Positions 14,031 through 17,042 of a DNA stretch of 17,042 nt are shown here, one piece after another. The notes beneath the pieces are model-generated. The model was not told where the DNA came from. It searched no databases and saw only the letters and a list, made by a program, of their open reading frames with translations. This DNA comes from an archaeon (GTDB taxonomy: Archaea > Thermoplasmatota > Thermoplasmata > Methanomassiliicoccales > Methanomethylophilaceae). Within the stretch, counting starts at the first letter, position 1; every line of letters starts with the position of its first letter. Where the stretch lies: NCBI GenBank assembly GCA_024399225.1, contig JAKSHV010000006.1, forward strand, positions 1-17,042. The letters are read 5' to 3'. The position numbers were made by a program, and so were the translations under genes.

Positions 14031-14807
14031 ATGGAGTACGGCGAGTATCAGAGGCTCTACAAAGGCCTCAACACCCCCGAAGATCTCCAGGCATTCCTAG
14101 ACGAAGGCTACGACAAAAACCTCCTCGAGACCCTCTACAACCAGAAGGTCAACAGGACGGTCAAGAAGAAGTACCACATCGTCAAGAAAAACTCAGCTAG
14201 AATCCTCAGGATGTGGAAAAGGGGGAAGTCCATCTGCGAGATCGCAGATGAGTACGGCTTCCCTCCGATCCTTACCGCAATGATGATCTTCCAGGAAGAC
14301 GGTTGCGGCAAGAAGATATTCTGGGAATATGTCCGCGACCCCAGTCTCCTCGACAGCGAGGAGACGGCCGCCGAACTCCGTGAAGCCTCCGAGAGGGACC
14401 TCGTGTATTCTATCGAAGGCAACGAGAGGAGCAAGGAGAGAGGCCAGTGGGGCGAGGGGCTCCTCTGGAAATGGTTAGATGACCAGGGAGTCACCTACAA
14501 GACCGAAGCCGATGAGCGTCAGGAAGACGGACAGCAGGGATCCAAAACACCCGACTGCCTTCTGGACGAACCCATGGACTTCTGCGGAAAGAAGATCTAC
14601 TGGATCGAGAGCAAAGCCTCCTTCGGCGATGCTACCGAGTTCAAGTTCAATTCCACCAAGCAGCTGATACCCTACACCGAGCTTTTCGGCCCCGGAGTAG
14701 TCGTATACTGGACCGGTCACCTTGACGGCCTTGAGTGCCCCAAGAACATCATTCTTGAGGACATCGGAATTCTGGAAAAATCTCTTAAGAAATGGAACAA
14801 GGAATAA
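14031..14807 (+). CDS. Archaeal homologue of CDIN1/C15orf41, predicted PD-(D/E)XK nuclease with TPD motif
   Basis: A 258-residue protein. The C-terminal half matches the TPD family: GQWGEGLLWKWL (about 138-149), KTPDCLL with D175, and IYWIESKASFGDATEF with E193 and K195. TPD plus ESK give the PD-(D/E)XK nuclease signature, and E142 may be the accessory acid. It then continues STKQLIPYTELFGPGVVVYWTGHLDG, very like the human protein. The N-terminal half is helical with an HTH-like stretch SICEIADEYGFPPILTAMMI (68-87). Human CDIN1 binds codanin-1 and is mutated in congenital dyserythropoietic anaemia type I; the family's biochemical substrate is not settled to my knowledge. It starts 4 bases after the flavoenzyme stop with GTGATC as ribosome binding site, so both are probably co-transcribed. 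Confidence 0.88.
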   Translation: MEYGEYQRLYKGLNTPEDLQAFLDEGYDKNLLETLYNQKVNRTVKKKYHIVKKNSARILRMWKRGKSICEIADEYGFPPILTAMMIFQEDGCGKKIFWEYVRDPSLLDSEETAAELREASERDLVYSIEGNERSKERGQWGEGLLWKWLDDQGVTYKTEADERQEDGQQGSKTPDCLLDEPMDFCGKKIYWIESKASFGDATEFKFNSTKQLIPYTELFGPGVVVYWTGHLDGLECPKNIILEDIGILEKSLKKWNKE

Positions 14808-14838
14808 GGGGGATCAAACCCCCTTATTCCTGTTATTT
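14801..14838. terminator. Perfect 12-bp stem-loop terminator between convergent genes
   Basis: GGAATAAGGGGG (14801-14812) and CCCCCTTATTCC (14819-14830) are perfectly complementary around the loop ATCAAA, followed by TGTTATTTTG. The left arm contains the TAA stop of the CDIN1-like gene. As the stem is symmetrical it could act on both strands, since mptA ends at 14848 in the opposite direction. A loop this short with such a long arm is uncommon by chance. Confidence 0.75.
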
Positions 14839-14847
14839 TGTGTGCGT

Positions 14848-15753
14848 TTACAGTGCAGGAATGTTCTGAGCAAGCTCTTCCCTGAGCTCACCCATGGTTG
14901 CAGTCCTCTCCGCATATGCGTTGTGCTTGTGGATGGACTCCTGGGAGTCGCTGATGACCCTTACCTCGACATCGTCGGGGAGGTTAGAGTAGTTGTGGGT
15001 CACGAGAGTGAGTCCGTTCCTGACGACATCCTCTACGAAGCGGGTGTTGGTGTGGGCGTTGATGACAACGCTTCCCTCGTCCTCCCTCTTCAGGAGTTCG
15101 AAGGTGGGGGTGGAGACAGACTTCTCTGCGAGTGCGATGAGGTCATCGACACAGATGTTCTGGTTAACATCGGTGGTGAGGATGATGGAGCAGACGTTCC
15201 TCTGGTTGTGGGACATCATGGGGAAACCGGGGTTCTCGACGTTGAGCATCTCACCGACGGTCTGCTGTGCACAGGGACAGGCGGTCATACCGACTGCCTC
15301 GACACCGATGGTCTTGCGGATCTCTCCGTTCCTTACTCCGTGTGCACCGGCGTGGATAGTGTACATCTCGAGGGTGTCCCTTCCGGAGGGGGTCTTGTTT
15401 GCCTTGAAGTATTCTGCCTTGATGGTAACGTAGGCGTTCTCTGCGTACTCGTGTTTGACGAGGAGCTTCTCTACCATCTCGACGGCCATGTTCTCGAGAC
15501 CGGTGATAGGTTTGCTGGTGCTCTCGTCTGCGACCATCCTGAGTACCTCGACGTTCCTGGAAAGGTGGGAACCTCTCTGGGCTGCGGGGAGATCTACGAA
15601 AATGTCGATAGTGCAGTTTACTACGCTGTTGAGGGGGCTGGTAAGTTCAGGCCTGCTGATAAGGACAGGCTTGCGGACTCCGGAAACTCCAACTTTGGTA
15701 AGTTTGAAGCCGGAAGAGCCTTTTCCGTACTGTACGTCACACATCAATGCCAT
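14848..15753 (-). CDS. mptA: GTP cyclohydrolase IV (MptA), FolE2/COG1469 family
   Basis: A 301-residue metal-dependent enzyme. In the family it converts GTP to 7,8-dihydro-D-neopterin 2',3'-cyclic phosphate, the first step of methanopterin synthesis in methanogens. Signatures seen: RGSHLSRN (60-67), VGMTACPCAQ (about 154-163, with C159 and C161), MSHNQR (about 180-185) and HTNTRFVEDVVR (234-245). These fit the T-fold, Fe2+-using type rather than bacterial FolE. Length is normal. The ATG at 15753 lies 25-28 bases from a probable TATA box and no Shine-Dalgarno sequence is seen, which suggests a leaderless transcript; ATG 15744 (MCDVQYG) is an alternative. It converges with the CDIN1-like gene and is divergent from RNase HII. 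Confidence 0.95.
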   Translation of the reverse strand: MALMCDVQYGKGSSGFKLTKVGVSGVRKPVLISRPELTSPLNSVVNCTIDIFVDLPAAQRGSHLSRNVEVLRMVADESTSKPITGLENMAVEMVEKLLVKHEYAENAYVTIKAEYFKANKTPSGRDTLEMYTIHAGAHGVRNGEIRKTIGVEAVGMTACPCAQQTVGEMLNVENPGFPMMSHNQRNVCSIILTTDVNQNICVDDLIALAEKSVSTPTFELLKREDEGSVVINAHTNTRFVEDVVRNGLTLVTHNYSNLPDDVEVRVISDSQESIHKHNAYAERTATMGELREELAQNIPAL

Positions 15754-15777
15754 GGGGGTAAAGTAGCCTAAGAATTA

Positions 15778-15785
15778 CTTAAAAG
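15778..15785 (-). promoter_or_regulatory. Probable TATA box of mptA
   Basis: On the minus strand CTTTTAAG is centred about 28 bases upstream of the mptA ATG. Transcription from it would begin at or a few bases before the ATG, consistent with the absence of a ribosome binding site. It overlaps the left arm of a 14-bp palindrome, which would put any bound protein in competition with TBP/TFB. Confidence 0.5.
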
Positions 15786-15795
15786 GTATACCTTT
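15782..15795. repeat. Perfect 14-bp palindrome AAAGGTATACCTTT in the mptA/rnhB divergent region
   Basis: A contiguous perfect palindrome without spacer, placed between the divergently oriented mptA and RNase HII genes and touching the mptA TATA element. This looks like an operator for a dimeric regulator, although an AT-flanked palindrome can also arise by chance. It could itself be read as a TATA-like element for the plus strand. Confidence 0.5.
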
Positions 15796-15880
15796 ACCAT
15801 TATTTTTGTAGACCATTATTAGTACATTGGAGACCCAAAACAACCCAACAGAAATAAAGTCGTTTTACAATGACATAGGC

Positions 15881-16525
15881 ATGATGATGTGCGGAGTGGA
15901 CGAAGCAGGCCGCGGACCGATGTTCGGACCGCTGGTGGTCGGAGCAGTAAGCTGCGATGACGATGCCGTCCTCCAGGAGATCGGTGTGAAGGATTCCAAA
16001 AAACTTACACCGAAAGCTAGAGACCGTATGTTTGACAAGATCACAGAGGTCGCCGATGTTTGGGTAACGGTCCCGATTTCGGCTGAAGAAATCAGCACAC
16101 AGATGATGTGCCAGTCACTCAATATGATCGAACTCGAAGCATTCGTCAAAGCTGTCTCCGGGATCTCCGCAGATGTAATCTATGTGGACTGTCCAGATGT
16201 GAAAACCGACCGTTTCGGAAGTACCATGTCCGAGAAACTGAACGGAAGGAACGTCGTAGCAGCCCACAAGGCAGACGAACTATATCCGGTAGTATCTGCT
16301 GCGTCCATTGTCGCCAAGGTGACAAGGGACAGGATGCTGGACGACATCCGCAAGGAATTCGATTGCGAAATCGGTTCCGGATATCCCAGCGATGCCAAGA
16401 CCGTCAGATTCATCGAAAAGTGGATTAAGGATAACGGTTGTGCACCACCACATACGCGTACGTCCTGGGAACCCGTAAAGAAGATGTTATCTGCCCGCAA
16501 GGTTACCCGGATAGACGATTGGTGA
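15881..16525 (+). CDS. rnhB: Ribonuclease HII
   Basis: A 214-residue RNase H2-type enzyme that cuts the RNA strand of RNA/DNA hybrids, used in removing primers and misincorporated ribonucleotides. The catalytic acids are in place: D7 and E8 in CGVDEAGRGP, D103 in VIYVDCPD and D132 in AHKADELYPVVSAASIVAK. The basic tail with YPSDAKTVRFI and HTRTSWEPVKK fits the archaeal form. Three ATGs in a row (15881, 15884, 15887) precede CGVDEAG, and a TTG at 15827 would add 18 unconserved residues. I chose the first ATG, but with AGGC just upstream the later ones are equally possible. The SCP2-like gene follows with only 5 bases between. Confidence 0.95.
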   Translation: MMMCGVDEAGRGPMFGPLVVGAVSCDDDAVLQEIGVKDSKKLTPKARDRMFDKITEVADVWVTVPISAEEISTQMMCQSLNMIELEAFVKAVSGISADVIYVDCPDVKTDRFGSTMSEKLNGRNVVAAHKADELYPVVSAASIVAKVTRDRMLDDIRKEFDCEIGSGYPSDAKTVRFIEKWIKDNGCAPPHTRTSWEPVKKMLSARKVTRIDDW

Positions 16526-16530
16526 TTCAC

Positions 16531-16863
16531 ATGACTATGGAACCCCAGATCCAGGCTCTTGTCGACAAGTTCAACAAGAAGACCGCAAACGACGAAGAGA
16601 TGAGAAAAGAGGTCGAGCACCTCACCAAGACCATCAACATCGATCTTGAGACCGAGATCTACTCCGTCAAACTCGAGAACGCACACATGTCCGACCTCAA
16701 GGCAGAACCCATCGAGGATGCCGATGTCGTCATCGGATGCACCGTCGAGAACTTCCAGAAGATCCTCGATAAAGAACTCAGGCCTATGAGGGCATATCTC
16801 ACCAAAAAGATCACTCTCAAAGGAAAGATTCAGGACCTTATGTTCCTGAAGAAGTTCTTCTGA
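16531..16863 (+). CDS. SCP2 sterol-binding-domain-like small protein
   Basis: A 110-residue protein that looks like the SCP2 fold: N-terminal helix (IQALVDKFNKKT), strands in the middle (INIDLETEIYSVKLENAHMSDL), then DADVVIGCTVENFQKILDKELRPMRAYLTKKITLKGKIQDLMFLKKFF, close to the usual SCP2 C-terminal half. Such domains bind lipids or other hydrophobic ligands; in archaea the ligand is unknown. No signal peptide or membrane span, so cytoplasmic. Start ATG 16531 has GGTGAT 6 bases upstream overlapping the RNase HII stop, so the two genes form an operon. Confidence 0.85.
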   Translation: MTMEPQIQALVDKFNKKTANDEEMRKEVEHLTKTINIDLETEIYSVKLENAHMSDLKAEPIEDADVVIGCTVENFQKILDKELRPMRAYLTKKITLKGKIQDLMFLKKFF

Positions 16864-16872
16864 ATGTACTTT

Positions 16873-16911
16873 CCCCTACACGAGATGTTATATAGGAAGT
16901 CCGTGTAGGGG
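16873..16911. repeat. Perfect 10-bp inverted repeats bracketing the initiator tRNA TATA box
   Basis: CCCCTACACG (16873-16882) and CGTGTAGGGG (16902-16911) are perfect reverse complements, with 19 bases between them that hold the TATA box TTATATA (16888-16894). In RNA this could also form the terminator stem of the SCP2-like gene; in DNA it would flank the bound TBP. Neither role is shown. Confidence 0.6.
16888..16894 (+). promoter_or_regulatory. TATA box of the initiator tRNA gene
   Basis: TTATATA is centred 28 bases before the first base of the tRNA (16919). This is the expected archaeal spacing for transcription starting at or just before the mature 5' end. It is the best TATA box in this intergenic region. 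Confidence 0.75.
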
Positions 16912-16918
16912 GTCACAT

Positions 16919-16996
16919 AGCGAGGTAGGGTAGCCAGGATATCCCGTCGGGCTCATAACCCGGAGATCAGACGTTCAAATCGTCCCCTCGCTACCA
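16919..16996 (+). tRNA. Initiator tRNA-Met (anticodon CAT), CCA encoded
   Basis: The cloverleaf is complete: acceptor stem AGCGAGG with CCTCGCT, D arm around GGG/CCC, anticodon stem with TCGGG and CCCGG around CTCATAA (anticodon CAT at 16954-16956), variable loop AGATC, T loop TTCAAAT, discriminator A and encoded CCA. The A1-T72 first pair and three consecutive G-C pairs next to the anticodon loop identify it as the initiator rather than the elongator tRNA, and the body closely follows archaeal initiator tRNAs. The T stem has GACG/CGTC but an A-C mismatch at the outermost pair (49-65). Confidence 0.96.
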
Positions 16997-17006
16997 TTTT
17001 TTATTT
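16997..17006 (+). terminator. Oligo-T terminator after the tRNA gene
   Basis: TTTTTTATTT directly follows the encoded CCA. This T-run is the usual stop signal for archaeal tRNA genes. The remaining bases to the window end show no gene. Confidence 0.7.
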
Positions 17007-17042
17007 CGACTTGTAAATCTTCGATCAGTCGATTCTTGTTTT

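Noticed and set aside
15827..15880. TTG start adding 18 residues to RNase HII
   Set aside because: The extension is not like family members, which begin at or just before the CGVDEAGRG motif, and three ATGs lie next to that motif.
16438..16530. Upstream in-frame extension of the SCP2-like gene into RNase HII
   Set aside because: It would overlap the end of RNase HII by about 90 bases; the ATG at 16531 has a proper GGTGAT site and gives a normal SCP2-length protein.
1..17042. Insertion sequence, CRISPR array, prophage or integrated element
   Set aside because: No transposase, integrase, spaced direct repeats or attachment-site duplication was seen; the genes are mainly core archaeal genes with similar composition. 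The tRNA at 16919-16996 could serve as an integration site, but too little sequence follows it to judge.

Overview
The window is archaeal chromosome and most likely comes from a methanogen of the Thermoplasmatota, order Methanomassiliicoccales. The archaeal assignment is firm. The 3' part of the ribosomal protein cluster has the archaeal order with L32e, L19e and S4e, with aIF1 and the RNase P protein Rpp29 embedded. The initiator tRNA has an A1-U72 pair and an encoded CCA, and promoters look like TATA boxes. The order-level placement is inference from MptA (methanopterin pathway), the helix-hairpin-helix extension on L32e and the general style of the sequence; it is not proven here.

Layout. 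Positions 1-10932, minus strand: one tightly packed cluster transcribed from right to left: L3, L4, L23, L2, S19, L22, S3, L29, aIF1, Rpp29, S17, L14, L24, S4e, L5, S14, S8, L6, L32e, L19e, L18, S5 and the first codons of L30. Most junctions overlap by 1-4 bases or are separated by fewer than 12, and most starts have a good Shine-Dalgarno sequence (GGAGG, GAGGTGA) inside the preceding gene, so translational coupling is expected. Upstream, 10933-11209 holds a TATA box and a leader of about 180 nt with four hairpins. Positions 11210-12557, minus strand: a two-gene unit with the archaeosine radical SAM enzyme RaSEA and a small conserved archaeal protein (DUF5611-like). Positions 12662-14807, plus strand: a flavin disulfide reductase of the CoA-disulfide reductase/NADH oxidase type and, 4 bases downstream, an archaeal homologue of human CDIN1 (C15orf41), a predicted PD-(D/E)XK nuclease. 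A perfect 12-bp stem then separates it from the convergent mptA (14848-15753, minus). Positions 15881-16996, plus strand: RNase HII, an SCP2-like small protein and the initiator tRNA gene, whose TATA box sits between perfect 10-bp inverted repeats.

How it fits together. Most of the window serves translation: ribosomal proteins, an initiation factor, a tRNA-processing subunit, a tRNA-modification enzyme and the initiator tRNA. MptA starts methanopterin/folate-type cofactor synthesis. The parts worth a second look are the CDIN1-like nuclease and its flavoenzyme partner, the structured ribosomal leader, the DUF5611-like partner of RaSEA, and three palindromic elements in promoter regions (12594-12615, 15782-15795, 16873-16911). 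I found no mobile element, CRISPR array or obvious horizontally acquired island.
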